Below, in pieces: positions 1-10,435 of a stretch of DNA of 64,000 nt. A model generated the notes under the pieces. It ran no database searches. It worked only from the letters and a program-made list of their open reading frames with translations, and was not told the DNA's origin. Each line of letters starts with the position of its first letter. The first letter of the stretch is position 1. The DNA lies in NCBI GenBank assembly GCA_913031625.1, contig CAJWGB010000006.1, positions 1-64,000 on the forward strand, given 5' to 3'. This DNA comes from an uncultured Planctomycetaceae bacterium (lineage in GTDB: Bacteria > Planctomycetota > Planctomycetia > Planctomycetales > Planctomycetaceae). Both the position numbers and the translations under genes were made by a program.

Positions 1-1823
1 CAGTCCGCAAGCTGCCCCTCGGCCCACTCCTTGAGGGCTGCCTGAGCCTGCTGCATGACTTCGTCGGCCGCTGCTCGCGATGCATCCAGCGGACGAGTTT
101 CCGAGATATCGGCCTGACAGAAGAAGTAGAATTTGATCTTGGGCTCTGTCCCGGACGGTCGTCCGGCAAACTGAATTCGTATGTCAGAATCACGATCTGA
201 CTGGTAGATCAGCAGGTCACCGGTCGGTTTTTCGATCGTTCCAGTCTGCTTACCATCAGGAATAGAAGTCCGCGTGCCCCTGCTGTAATCCGCCACTTCC
301 ACGAGTCGAACCGGACCAATTTCGGCCGGCGGACTCTCTCGCAGAGTCTTCATCAGGCCATCGATTTTTGCTTTCCCGGTCGGACCGGTGCAATAGATCG
401 ATGTCTGTCCTTCCGCGTGGTATCCATGCTGCGAATGAAGGTCTCCCAGGTGATCCAGCAACGACTTGCCCTGACTCTTTAGCTCGGCAGCCAACTCAAG
501 AATGAACAGTGCCCCAATGGCTCCGTCTTTGTCCCGGCAATAGTCACCCGCGAGAAAACCAATCGATTCTTCGCAACCAAAGACGAAGTTGTCGACGCCA
601 TTCTCTTCGATCGTCTCCGCAATCCACTTGAAGCCTACGAGCAGTTCAGAAAATGCTCGAGCTCCATGGCCTGCTGCGATGGCTTTCACGAGAGGCGACG
701 TAACGAGTGTCTCAACAACATAGTTCTCGGGAGCGAAAGAACCGTTCTCTTTTCGCTTTGCGAGGAGGTAATCTGTGATCAGCGCGCCCGTCTGATTGCC
801 AGTCAGGGCTGTCCAGCCTTCATCACTGTTGCGAACCATGACGCCAAGTCGGTCAGCGTCCGGGTCGGAAGCGAGAATCAACTCGGCGTCGCTGTTGTTA
901 TCGTTAACCCAGTTAATGACAGGGTCAAATACCTCAAGCAATTCCGGGTTGGGAAGGTGCTTTGGAACGTTGGGGAAGTTGCCGTCTGCAGCACGGTGAT
1001 CTTCAAAAATACTGACTCCATCAAATCCAACCTTCTGGATGATCTGGTAGATGGAGGTTTCTCCCACGCCGTGCAATGGAGTGAAGATCGCATTGATGTC
1101 GCGTTTGTCTGAACAACTCAGCGCGGCGACGGATTCAATGTACTCAACGTCCAGTTCTTCACCGACGATGACAATGCGACCCTGCGTAACAGCTTCGTCG
1201 TAGTCTGCGAGCGGAATCTCCTTCGCATTGTTGACCTGATTAATGATCCCCTTGTCATGGGGAGGAACGACCTGACCACCGTTGTTCCAGTAGGCCTTAA
1301 ATCCATTGTCGGCAGGGGGATTGTGAGACGCGCTAATCATTACTCCGATGTCACAATTGAGCCGTCTCACAGCAAACGAAAGTTCGGGCGTCGCACGGTG
1401 GCTGTCAAAGAGAAAGACTTTGATTCCCTGCGCGGCAAGGACACGAGCAGTCAGTCGGGAAAAGTGAATGGAGTTATTGCGCGTATCACACGTGACGGCA
1501 GCGGCGCCTCCCTCGGCGACTCCTGATGCACGCAGGTAACTGGCGAGGCCCCATGCGGATTCGGAAATCGTCCGGTCGTTGATGGTTGCCGGGCCGAGTT
1601 CCCCCATTGGTCCACGGCGTCCACCGGTGCCAAACGGGATTGCCGTCCAGAAAAGTTCATCCAAAAGCTTCCAGTCGGCCGCCTCAATGATCTCCAGAAT
1701 TCGGTCGCGGTACTGAGCCACACACTCATCCGTGAGCCAGTCCGCCACATGGTTGGGAGTGTCCCCTGTGAGGTGTCCGTCAGCGGCAGCCTGCTGAACC
1801 TTTTCAATCGCTTCAACCGTCAT
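1..1823 (-). CDS. Phospho-sugar mutase (phosphoglucomutase/phosphomannomutase), 3' end outside window
   Basis: Alpha-D-phosphohexomutase, interconverting sugar 1- and 6-phosphates for glycogen and envelope precursors in the cytoplasm. The leftward frame is open from an ATG at 1823 to the window edge (607 codons), so only a short C-terminus can be missing, since family members of this type run about 570-620 residues. The phospho-serine loop SASHNPP is at residues 164-170 (Ser166). The Mg-binding motif DPDADR is at 320-325. The phosphate-binding loop GRPSGTEPK is near 554. Family membership is firm; preference for glucose or mannose phosphate cannot be read from the sequence. It is transcribed divergently from coaE. 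No stop codon is seen. Confidence 0.93.
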   Translation of the reverse strand, partial: MTVEAIEKVQQAAADGHLTGDTPNHVADWLTDECVAQYRDRILEIIEAADWKLLDELFWTAIPFGTGGRRGPMGELGPATINDRTISESAWGLASYLRASGVAEGGAAAVTCDTRNNSIHFSRLTARVLAAQGIKVFLFDSHRATPELSFAVRRLNCDIGVMISASHNPPADNGFKAYWNNGGQVVPPHDKGIINQVNNAKEIPLADYDEAVTQGRIVIVGEELDVEYIESVAALSCSDKRDINAIFTPLHGVGETSIYQIIQKVGFDGVSIFEDHRAADGNFPNVPKHLPNPELLEVFDPVINWVNDNNSDAELILASDPDADRLGVMVRNSDEGWTALTGNQTGALITDYLLAKRKENGSFAPENYVVETLVTSPLVKAIAAGHGARAFSELLVGFKWIAETIEENGVDNFVFGCEESIGFLAGDYCRDKDGAIGALFILELAAELKSQGKSLLDHLGDLHSQHGYHAEGQTSIYCTGPTGKAKIDGLMKTLRESPPAEIGPVRLVEVADYSRGTRTSIPDGKQTGTIEKPTGDLLIYQSDRDSDIRIQFAGRPSGTEPKIKFYFFCQADISETRPLDASRAAADEVMQQAQAALKEWAEGQLAD

Positions 1824-2193
1824 AAGTACATCCGTTCTCGTGATATCCAGTGCGGACGTATGGTTGCAGATCTCTCCGAGAGTGCCAATCTGAGGGTCTT
1901 GTTTCGAAGTTGCGGTTGAATTGTCTGTAGCGGCGGCATTTGAGGGAGAAACTGGGGGAGTCGGGAACTGTTCACCGGACCTGGCGTCGTAAACGTACGA
2001 AAACAGGTGGGTGACTGTGCAACCGTTTGACTTATCCCGGTCGCGAGCCGCATAATTGCAGGCGGTGTGTTCTGTCCTGAGTCCTCCTCAGGGGTGATTC
2101 GCCGCTCCCATCACAAAGTCATTTCTGTTCGCATCCGCGAGCTTCATTTCAAACTCTCGTCCTTCATCCTCGGTTTGTTTTTCAATCGGACAC
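1824..2193. other. Divergent intergenic region between phospho-sugar mutase and coaE
   Basis: About 370 bases that must hold the promoters of both divergent genes. Short frames on both strands have no recognisable motif and overlap one another, so I call no gene. A weak hairpin with CCTGA/TCAGG arms lies near 2079-2095. No convincing sigma-70 boxes were found. Confidence 0.4.
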
Positions 2194-2817
2194 TTGCCTC
2201 TACCGAAAGACACATCTCCGCCGGTAGTAGGAATAGTCGGTGGCATCGGATCCGGAAAATCTTCGATTGTACGGTCCATCACAGACCTTCCGCTGACGGT
2301 GATTGATGCAGACGGAGCAGGCCACGAACTGCTCAAAAATCCGGAAATCAAAAAACAGATCGTCGAAGAGTTCGGCGAGTCCATTCTGACCAACCAGGAA
2401 ATAGACCGATCACTTCTGGCAGATCGAGTGTTTGGGCCTGATGAGGCTCACGCCCGTTCGCTGTCGGCGCTCAACCAGATCCTCCACCCGGCAATTCGAA
2501 AGGAGATTCTTCGTCAGATTCAGAACGCAGGTGATTCGGCCGCCATCATTCTTGATGCCGCGCTGTTACTGGAGGGCAACTGGGCTGACGATTGTGACGC
2601 CATCATCTACATCGATACCCCGCTGGCGATCCGGCAGCAACGAGTTAAGGTCAACCGAGGCTGGTCGGAAGAAGAACTCTCCCGACGTGAGAAACGTCAG
2701 TGGGACCTCCAGAAAAAACGAAACGCTGCAGATTTTATGGTCGACAATTCTTCGACGCCTGCGAAGTCTGCAGAGGAGATGAAAGAGATTCTCACACGAA
2801 TCATTCGCTCCAATTAA
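2194..2817 (+). CDS. coaE: Dephospho-CoA kinase
   Basis: Catalyses the last step of coenzyme A synthesis, phosphorylating the ribose 3'-OH of dephospho-CoA. The P-loop GGIGSGKS is at residues 16-23, followed by the family's VIDADGAGH segment (E. coli has a similar D-A-D motif) and a central helical CoA-binding part. At 207 residues it matches the family size of about 200. The start is uncertain: the frame begins with TTG at 2194, there is no ATG nearby before the P-loop, and no strong ribosome binding site is visible. It sits just upstream of rho on the same strand with an 84-base gap, suggesting co-transcription. Confidence 0.93.
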   Translation: MPLPKDTSPPVVGIVGGIGSGKSSIVRSITDLPLTVIDADGAGHELLKNPEIKKQIVEEFGESILTNQEIDRSLLADRVFGPDEAHARSLSALNQILHPAIRKEILRQIQNAGDSAAIILDAALLLEGNWADDCDAIIYIDTPLAIRQQRVKVNRGWSEEELSRREKRQWDLQKKRNAADFMVDNSSTPAKSAEEMKEILTRIIRSN

Positions 2818-2857
2818 CCCTTCCTTCGGCCTGGCTTTCTGCCCGGCTGACTGATCT

Positions 2858-2876
2858 GTCCGGATTCTTACCGGAC
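2858..2876 (+). promoter_or_regulatory. Small hairpin in the rho leader
   Basis: Six-base-pair inverted repeat GTCCGG / CCGGAC around a 7-base loop, between coaE and rho. It is 7 bases upstream of a GAGGAGG ribosome binding site (2883-2889). It could influence rho translation or be chance; rho is autoregulated in its leader in other bacteria. Confidence 0.25.
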
Positions 2877-2901
2877 CAAGTCGAGGAGGCCCCCAGCGGC
2901 C

Positions 2902-4269
<1,368 letters not shown>

Positions 4270-4333
4270 GTGAATCTGAAGACCGCCACCCCGCCGATGG
4301 GAGTGTTGGTCGTACGGAACAAGGCACAAAACC

Positions 4334-4804
4334 ATGGCCAGTACGTTTCAGGGGCAGCTTGTCTGTTCTGCAGAATCCCGTTTTGCAATCGTTGCGTCTC
4401 GCTTCAACGATCTGATCACCTCCCGGTTGATTGACGGCGCGATTGAGACCATCGTGCGTCATGGGGGCGACTCCGAAAAAATCGACGTGGTGATGGTACC
4501 AGGGTCGTTTGAGATTCCCATGGCCGCTCAGCGTCTGGCGTCATCCGGCAACTATGCTGCTGTCATCTGTGTCGGCGCGGTGATCCAGGGTTCGACCACT
4601 CATCATGAGTACATCAACAGCCAGGTGGCATCCGGCATCATGTCGATTGCTCGGGAGACGGGTGTGCCTGTGACATTCGGCATCATCACCTGTGAGACGA
4701 TGGAGCAGGCTCTGGATCGATCCGGTGGCAAAGTCGGAAACAAAGGCACAGAAGCAGCCATGGCAGCCATTGAGATGGTCAGCCTCTTCGGCACGCTTTC
4801 GTAG
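4334..4804 (+). CDS. ribH: 6,7-dimethyl-8-ribityllumazine synthase
   Basis: Penultimate enzyme of riboflavin synthesis, condensing the ribityl-uracil intermediate with 3,4-dihydroxy-2-butanone 4-phosphate; it forms pentamers or icosahedral capsids. The FNDLITSRLIDGA segment near the N-terminus, the VPGSFEIP motif (about 56-63), the GAVIQGSTTHHEYI active-site loop and GNKGTEAA near the C-terminus are all present. At 156 residues it has the standard length. The partner riboflavin synthase (ribE) lies 27 kb away on the other strand. The stop codon lies at the edge of a GC-rich repeat-like sequence. Confidence 0.97.
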   Translation: MASTFQGQLVCSAESRFAIVASRFNDLITSRLIDGAIETIVRHGGDSEKIDVVMVPGSFEIPMAAQRLASSGNYAAVICVGAVIQGSTTHHEYINSQVASGIMSIARETGVPVTFGIITCETMEQALDRSGGKVGNKGTEAAMAAIEMVSLFGTLS

Positions 4805-4859
4805 GTCGGGGCGAGCGTAGCGAGGTCCGGCAGAACGAGCCATCGGCCCCCAAACGTAG

Positions 4860-4879
4860 CTGCCGTCGCCAGACGGCAG
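4860..4879. repeat. Perfect stem-loop after ribH
   Basis: CTGCCGTC - GCCA - GACGGCAG, an uninterrupted 8-bp stem with a 4-base loop, 55 bases after the ribH stop and just before the lactonase gene. No T-run follows, so a classical intrinsic terminator is not supported. Together with the preceding GCGAGCGTAGCGAGG stretch (about 4810-4825) it resembles a REP-like intergenic element. Confidence 0.45.
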
Positions 4880-4933
4880 GCCCAATTGTCGGTTGGCCGA
4901 AACCTGCTACAGATGCTTCTCGTGACTCCGCGC

Positions 4934-5992
4934 ATGCAATCAATCCTCGTCTCATCCTTCTGCTCCGAGAACGAAACCAGCCACTCAGCCGCCTGCGAAG
5001 GTTGGTGCGGTGGCGGCATCTATCAGATCACGATGGACGAAGAGCGTCCCAATCTGGTCAGACTGGCGGGCTGCAGTTTTCCACACCTCTTCGTGATGGA
5101 CCACCAGCGGCAGATTCTCTGGACGAATGATTCTCCAGTCTTCGACGAGGGCGAAGAATTCGTCGTAGGGTTTCAGCGGCAGTCGGCTGGATCATGGTCG
5201 GAATGCGCCCGAGTCTCCGCCGAAGGACAGGCACCATGTCACCTGTCAGTCGCCGGGTCGCAGTTGTTGGCAGCGAACTATAGTTCCGGCAATGTTGTGA
5301 GTTGGACAATCGGACCAGACGGCAGCCTGAGCAATTCGACAGTTCGACAGCATTCAGGAAGCAGTATTCATCCGGATCGTCAACAGGCTCCGTTCGCACA
5401 CTGCATTCATGCCGTCCCGGATTCGCAGCGAGTCATGGCTGCCGATCTTGGTGCTGACCGAATCTTTGTTTACGAGTGTTCAGCAGAGAGTTCGCTCGAA
5501 CCTAAACCGGAAGAGAGCCTGATTCTGCCCCCTGGTTCCGGGCCACGGCATCTCACGTATTCCCCCTGTGGCAGGCATCTCTACGTCGTTAACGAGCTCG
5601 GAAACTCAGTCACCCACTTCTCCAGAGATCCTGCAGATCGCTGGTTTCCAGGAGCAAACGTGTCGACGATTCCCGCAGACTTCGATGGAGCGTCATTTTG
5701 TGCGGACGTCTGTGTGACGAAGTGTGGGCGGTTTCTGTTTGCGACGAATCGCGGCCACGACAGCATCGTCTGCTTTGAGATTCAGCCCGACGGCACTCCC
5801 AGACGTCAACAGATTGTGTCAAGTCGTGGGGCTGGCCCTCAGAATCTGCTGCTCACGAAGGATGATCGTCAGCTTCTGGTGGCCAACATGAAGGGGCACA
5901 CGATTGCAGCGTTCGATGTTCATGAGAAAGGCAGACTGAATGATTGCGCATCACTGGTCCTGCCTTTACCTTCCTGTCTTGATCACGCGTGA
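4934..5992 (+). CDS. Lactonase-family beta-propeller protein (6-phosphogluconolactonase type)
   Basis: Seven-bladed propeller of the YbhE/Pgl lactonase family, which hydrolyses 6-phosphogluconolactone or related lactones. Typical repeats are visible: GPRHLTYSPCGRHLYVVNEL, then FCADVCVTKCGRFLFATNRGHDS split over two blades, then GPQNLLLTKDDRQLLVANM. The frame is open from 4886, but the ATG at 4934 starts a sequence (MQSILVSSF) that matches the family N-terminus better and gives 352 residues. No signal peptide is seen. Substrate is inferred only from family; the nearby genes give no pathway context. Confidence 0.85.
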   Translation: MQSILVSSFCSENETSHSAACEGWCGGGIYQITMDEERPNLVRLAGCSFPHLFVMDHQRQILWTNDSPVFDEGEEFVVGFQRQSAGSWSECARVSAEGQAPCHLSVAGSQLLAANYSSGNVVSWTIGPDGSLSNSTVRQHSGSSIHPDRQQAPFAHCIHAVPDSQRVMAADLGADRIFVYECSAESSLEPKPEESLILPPGSGPRHLTYSPCGRHLYVVNELGNSVTHFSRDPADRWFPGANVSTIPADFDGASFCADVCVTKCGRFLFATNRGHDSIVCFEIQPDGTPRRQQIVSSRGAGPQNLLLTKDDRQLLVANMKGHTIAAFDVHEKGRLNDCASLVLPLPSCLDHA

Positions 5993-6208
5993 GCTGATCG
6001 GCAGGGTGCAGAACGAAACAAACAGCAACTCTCAGACACGCGTGATGTTCGTCTGGCAGACAGCCGTAACCGCAGGCGAATACACTGACCTGATTGAGGC
6101 TGTTTCCTGTTCACAACTCGCCGGTTGCCGGAAGCAGACAACAACCGGGGTCTTGTCGGAGTCGCTTACGTTGAAGGCAGGTTGAACTGGCTGGTCAATG
6201 ATGGGGCC

Positions 6209-6230
6209 CCTGCGACTGCCGGTTAAACGA
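6209..6230 (-). repeat. Dispersed 22-bp intergenic repeat, copy 1
   Basis: Contains the core CTGCCGGTTAAACGA. It matches 12680-12701 in 21 of 22 positions. It lies 16 bases beyond the stop codon of the leftward S4-domain gene, in the same orientation relative to that gene as copy 2 is to its neighbour. Confidence 0.55.
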
Positions 6231-6246
6231 AGGAGTAGCAGAGACG

Positions 6247-6465
6247 TTATTCGCTGTCGGCTTCGATGACGTAGTCTTCGCCGTTCACAGTGACCGTGTC
6301 GCCATCGCGCAGTTTGCGACCGCGACGAGTTTCGATGTCACCGTTCACCAGCACTTCTTCGCCACGGATCAGCATTTTGGCCTGGCCGCCTGTGCTGACC
6401 ACGTTTGCAAGTTTCAGGAACTGATCGAGACGAATTGTCTCGTCCTTCGCACCTTCGGTGCTCAT
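6247..6465 (-). CDS. Small S4-domain RNA-binding protein (YbcJ type)
   Basis: A 72-residue protein made almost entirely of one S4 fold: IRLDQFLKLANVVSTGGQAK, then a VLVNGDIETRRGRKL strand-turn and a final TVTVNGEDYVIEA strand. Family members bind structured RNA (rRNA or tRNA), and stand-alone versions are common in bacteria; the target here is unknown. The start is an ATG at 6465, 22 bases downstream of the DUF1501 gene stop on the same strand, so the two may be co-transcribed although their functions look unrelated. Confidence 0.85.
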   Translation of the reverse strand: MSTEGAKDETIRLDQFLKLANVVSTGGQAKMLIRGEEVLVNGDIETRRGRKLRDGDTVTVNGEDYVIEADSE

Positions 6466-6486
6466 GACAATATCTTTCCAGTCCGC

Positions 6487-7863
6487 TTACGAAAACAGTT
6501 CGTGGATTTCGCGGTGACCGAAATCCACCAGCGGGAATGGACGACCAGCGGGACCTGGCAAATGGGATTCCAGTTTGAGTCCCAGACTGTGGAAGATCGT
6601 GGCCACGATATCTGCCGGCTGAACGGGGCGATCCGCAGGCACTCCACCAATCGGATCACTGGCACCGACAACCTGGCCGCCTTTGACGCCACCACCCGCA
6701 AAGTAGGTTGTGAAGCATTGCGGCCAGTGGTCGCGGCCGCCGGCTGGATTCACCCGAGGTGTGCGGCCGAACTCAGCAAGGTTGCAGACCATGGTGTTGT
6801 CCAGCATTCCGCGTTCCTTAAGATCTGAAATCAATGCGGAATAACCCCTGTCGTACATGGGGGCCACGATATTTTTCATGCCCTCAATGGAAGTGAAGGG
6901 TTTGGAGCCGTGGATATCCCAGGTGATTTCGTCAAACACCGTCAAAAAGGTATTAATGGTGACAAAGCGGACGCCGGACTCGACAAGTCTTCGTGCCAGC
7001 AGGCAGCACTGTCCAAATCGGTTCATCCCGTAACGGTCACGCGTCTTCTGAGACTCCTTCGTCAGGTCGAATGCATCACGGGCCTGAGTACTCGTCATCA
7101 TTCGCCATGCGGCCTGAAAGTTTTCATCCAGCAGGGCCGCGTTTTCGGTGGCTTCAAAATCAGCCACGGTCTCGTCCACCAGATCTCGAAGTCGCTGACG
7201 ACGTTTGAGTCGTGCGTCACCAATGGATTCCGGTGGCAGGAGGTCGGGTACCTGAAAGTCTTTTTTCGACGGGTCCGCCATCAGGGCAAACGGATCGTGG
7301 GACTTGCCCAGAAACCCACCCGCCTGGCCGTTGGGAAGATTTCCGCCGCCACGTCCCATGGTTTCCGGCAGGACGACGAACGGAGGCAGGTCGGTGCGTC
7401 GCCCCTTCAGAAACGACAGGACTGCTCCAGCATGAGGCGTGTTGACTCCGCCGGAAAACTGTCGGCCCGTCTGCATCATCTGCCAACCGGCATCATGGAC
7501 GGCAGCGCCTGTATGGTGTGTTGAACGCACCAGAGAAAACTGGTCACCGATTTCCGCGTGTCCCGGAAAGATCTCAGAGATCTGGAATTCGCCTTTGGTG
7601 TCGATGGGGCTGAATGGACCACGGACTTCCGAAGGAGCGTCTGGCTTCATGTCCCAGGTGTCCAGCTGACTGGGTGCACCGAGATTGAAGATCATGATGC
7701 AGGATCGCTCTTCGTGACCGGGTTTGACGTTGCCGTCTTCTTTGGCCTGCGCATACTGGGCCATCGTGAGGCCAGCGGCCCCCAACGACCCAATCTGCAG
7801 GAAGTCGCGTCGGCTCGCTCCGTTGCATGTGTGGGCAGAACCGTCTCCGGTGATGTTCAGCAT
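6487..7863 (-). CDS. DUF1501 domain protein, Tat-exported
   Basis: Member of the DUF1501 family, abundant in planctomycetes and related by fold to sulfatases/alkaline phosphatases; function is not established. The N-terminus has a twin-arginine signal (SRRDFLQIGSLGAAGLTMA, about residues 18-36). The body contains GPFSPIDTKGEFQISEIFP and the C-terminal FGRTPRVNPAGGRDHWPQC motif typical of the family. At 458 residues it has the usual length. Members are normally paired with a DUF1549/DUF1553 cytochrome-type gene; none is adjacent here. No known cleavage of the signal was tested. Confidence 0.92.
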   Translation of the reverse strand: MLNITGDGSAHTCNGASRRDFLQIGSLGAAGLTMAQYAQAKEDGNVKPGHEERSCIMIFNLGAPSQLDTWDMKPDAPSEVRGPFSPIDTKGEFQISEIFPGHAEIGDQFSLVRSTHHTGAAVHDAGWQMMQTGRQFSGGVNTPHAGAVLSFLKGRRTDLPPFVVLPETMGRGGGNLPNGQAGGFLGKSHDPFALMADPSKKDFQVPDLLPPESIGDARLKRRQRLRDLVDETVADFEATENAALLDENFQAAWRMMTSTQARDAFDLTKESQKTRDRYGMNRFGQCCLLARRLVESGVRFVTINTFLTVFDEITWDIHGSKPFTSIEGMKNIVAPMYDRGYSALISDLKERGMLDNTMVCNLAEFGRTPRVNPAGGRDHWPQCFTTYFAGGGVKGGQVVGASDPIGGVPADRPVQPADIVATIFHSLGLKLESHLPGPAGRPFPLVDFGHREIHELFS

Positions 7864-8021
7864 TTTTGAGCCCTATCAATCGACTGGAATCTGACCAGTT
7901 TATCGCGGGGCCGCCGCACCGACAACACGCAGGAGATCAGTTCCGGCTGGCTGCTTGATTGTCGCTTCAAACGCGGCAGAATGCTGCCTCGATTGTATCC
8001 CTCAGACGAGTCGTAAACTCA

Positions 8022-9002
8022 ATGCCCTCAGCGAAAGTCTCCAACACGCTCAAACGGCTTGCTCGTCGGCTGTTTGATGAAGAGGACCAGCAGCAGGCCT
8101 TCATCCAGTCGCTGGTGCAGCCAGTCACGTTTCCGGTCGCGGTTGTCTGGCTTGATGAGTCTGAACGGCCCGCGTCAGGATTCGCGACTCTGCCGCGTCC
8201 TGAGTGGCTTCCCACCTACATTGACCTTGTCGATATCGCGGAACGTCCTGGTCGACATCCGCTCCATGACCAGGGAGCATTCTATTGTCTAGATCCTTCG
8301 TCGGTCTTCATGAGTCTGTCGCTGACAGCGATTGATGAACGTATGAGTGGAGTCGTCCTGGACGCCTGTGCCTCCCCTGGCGGGAAGTCGATTCTTTCAT
8401 GGCGAGCACTGCGACCGGACCTGCTCGTGAGCAATGAAGTGATTGGAAAACGAGTCGGCGCCCTCATCTCCAACCTGAAACGCTGTCAAATTCAGCCGGC
8501 CACCGTTCTCAGCGCAGACACCAAAGCTCTGGCCGAACAGGCCGCGCAGGCAGCGGACGTGGTGGTTGTGGATGCTCCCTGTTCCGGACAGTCCATGATC
8601 GCCCGTGGCAAAGACTCGCCTGGCTGCTTTCATCCGGCAACGATCAACATGAATGCGAATCGCCAGCGAAGAATCCTTGCCAACTCGTCCCGGGTCGTTC
8701 GTCCAGGAGGATTTCTGGCCTACATGACATGTACGTTCAGCCTGAAAGAGAACGAACGCAATCTGGAGTGGTTCCTCAAAAAGCACCCCAAATTTCAGTG
8801 CATTGAGGTACCTCTGCTGGAGCAGTTTCAGAGTCAATTTAGCGACTCTCCGTGCTATCGGATGTGGCCCGAAAGCGGTCAGGGGGCTGGGGGATTCACG
8901 GTTCTGTTGCAGCGTTCTGATGACGATTCGCAGGAGAATGGTTGTTTTTCGAGGTTTTCGCCTCGCTGGCAGCAGCCCGTCAATGGTGAGCCCGCTTCCT
9001 GA
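8022..9002 (+). CDS. RsmB/NOP2-family RNA (cytosine-C5) methyltransferase
   Basis: SAM-dependent m5C methyltransferase acting on rRNA or tRNA. The SAM-binding motif is LDACASPGGKS. The two catalytic cysteines are in VDAPCSGQS (motif IV) and YMTCTFS (motif VI, usually TCS). The order is right for the family. The frame is open from 7959, but the ATG at 8022 gives a plausible 326-residue protein. It lacks the long N-terminal NusB-like domain of RsmB, so it is closer to the shorter NOP2/RsmF-like enzymes. Target base is not predictable. It is divergent from the DUF1501 gene. Confidence 0.88.
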   Translation: MPSAKVSNTLKRLARRLFDEEDQQQAFIQSLVQPVTFPVAVVWLDESERPASGFATLPRPEWLPTYIDLVDIAERPGRHPLHDQGAFYCLDPSSVFMSLSLTAIDERMSGVVLDACASPGGKSILSWRALRPDLLVSNEVIGKRVGALISNLKRCQIQPATVLSADTKALAEQAAQAADVVVVDAPCSGQSMIARGKDSPGCFHPATINMNANRQRRILANSSRVVRPGGFLAYMTCTFSLKENERNLEWFLKKHPKFQCIEVPLLEQFQSQFSDSPCYRMWPESGQGAGGFTVLLQRSDDDSQENGCFSRFSPRWQQPVNGEPAS

Positions 9003-9102
9003 ATCAAGGAAGTTGGGGTCCACGGTTGGACGCGGAGTGGAATTCCAGCCGGGGGCCTGATAATTTTCGCCTGAATCCCGGACATTGTTCTCAGGCAGAT
9101 CC

Positions 9103-9606
9103 ATGACAACTCAGGCCATTGCAGGCGTAAGTTCCACCACCGAAGCCGTCATCATGACGGAGTATCCTTCGATTGCATCGTTGGGACCGGCACGAGGTCT
9201 CGGCAAGGTCTACGAATCAGTGCCTTCGCCAATGGGTCTCCCCAAGATTTCTTATCTGGTTGCTCTGGCGACAGCTCCTCTGGGAATCCTGATGTACTTC
9301 TTCCTGAAAGCTCTCGGTCGCAAGTATGTCCTGACGAACCGCGAAGTGCAGGTCTGGTCTGCTCGCGGCCGCAATAAGCTCAAGGGAGTTGGGCTGCTGG
9401 ATTATGATCACGCTGAACTAGTGCAGGATTCGGGTCAGGTCTACTACAACGCTGCAGACATCAAGTTCATCGGGAAGAACGGCCAGACTCTGCTGTCGTT
9501 TCCCGGTGTCAAAGACGCAGAAGCCTTCCTGAACGCCATCGAGAATGCTCGACAGGCTCGCCGCCAGGTCAGGGAATCGCTGAGCCGCATCGAATCCCGC
9601 TCATAA
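9103..9606 (+). CDS. PH-like domain membrane protein
   Basis: Unrecognised protein of 167 residues from the ATG at 9103 (the frame is open from 9085). One or two hydrophobic segments (about 50-68, YLVALATAPLGILMYFFL) are followed by KYVLTNREVQVWSARG and LLDYDHAELVQDSG, a beta-rich pattern like bacterial PH (DUF304-type) domains, and by a charged C-terminal helix. Such proteins usually sit at the membrane with unknown roles. It is rightward after the methyltransferase gene, 100 bases downstream. Confidence 0.6.
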   Translation: MTTQAIAGVSSTTEAVIMTEYPSIASLGPARGLGKVYESVPSPMGLPKISYLVALATAPLGILMYFFLKALGRKYVLTNREVQVWSARGRNKLKGVGLLDYDHAELVQDSGQVYYNAADIKFIGKNGQTLLSFPGVKDAEAFLNAIENARQARRQVRESLSRIESRS

Positions 9607-9754
9607 GCATCAGTCCAGGCAAATCCCAGGAACAGACTGCGCGCACTCAGCCACCTTCAGGTGAACTCAACTGTTCCCTGTCGCCTGCGGGTCCATGCAG
9701 GGATAGAATGCCGAACAGGTTTATCAGCAGGCACTCAACCGGTGGGCTCAGGCG

Positions 9755-10435
9755 TTGACGGGCGACCATTCCACATTTGAAAACGATGAGACTTACGTCC
9801 CGGGTCGCAGTGCCGAGGACGCTCCGTCTGCAGTTGGCCTGATGTGCGGCGACTACGAACTGCTTGAGGAAGTTGCTCGTGGTGGAATGGGAGTCGTCTA
9901 CCGTGCAAAGCACGCTGTGCTGCAGCGGGAAGCGGCGGTCAAAATGATCCTGAGCGGACGGTTTTCCTCCGCGTCCGAACTGCAGCGTTTTCAGGTGGAA
10001 GCGGAGGCGGCCGCTCAACTGGACCATACCGCCATCGTCCCGATCTTTGACACCGGGGAACACGACGGAAAAGCATGGTACGCCATGAAATATGTCAGCG
10101 GCGGTTCACTCGCACAGCGGATGGACGAGTACCGAGCTGACATTCGCGGCGGCATCGCGGTGCTGCATCGCGTGACCGAAGGGGTGCACCACGCGCACCA
10201 GCGAGGAATTCTTCACCGAGACTTAAAGCCCGGCAACATCCTGATCGACGAATCCGGGGATCCTCTGATCACAGATCTCGGGCTGGCCAAGAAGACAGCC
10301 GCAGACAGCCGGCTGACTGAAACAGGCGTGATCATTGGGACTCCTGCTTATATGCCACCGGAGCAGGCAGGCTCCGCCACGAATGTCACCACAGCAGCCG
10401 ACATCTATTCGCTCGGTGCCATTATGTATGACTAA
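9755..10435 (+). pseudogene. Ser/Thr protein kinase, N-terminal part only (disrupted gene)
   Basis: PknB-like (Hanks-type) kinase remnant. Visible: glycine loop ARGGMGVVYRAKH, the AAVK lysine, HRDLKPGNIL catalytic loop, DLG in place of DFG, and MPPEQ in the activation segment. It stops with TAA directly after AADIYSLGAIMYD, i.e. at subdomain IX, so the C-terminal half of the C-lobe is missing. There is no ATG at the beginning: the first possible codon is TTG at 9755, while kinase-like coding (AEQVYQQALNRWAQAL) extends upstream to a TAG at 9704. Both ends therefore look damaged. The next frame holds a membrane domain typical of the C-terminus of large planctomycete kinases, suggesting an internal deletion of the original gene. 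Confidence 0.65.

Noticed and set aside
666-1112. Rightward frames inside the phospho-sugar mutase
   Set aside because: They are antisense shadows of a gene with all three family motifs; no starts, motifs or independent evidence.
5940-6185. Rightward frame after the lactonase gene
   Set aside because: No ribosome binding site, no domain and overlap with the lactonase end; looks non-coding.
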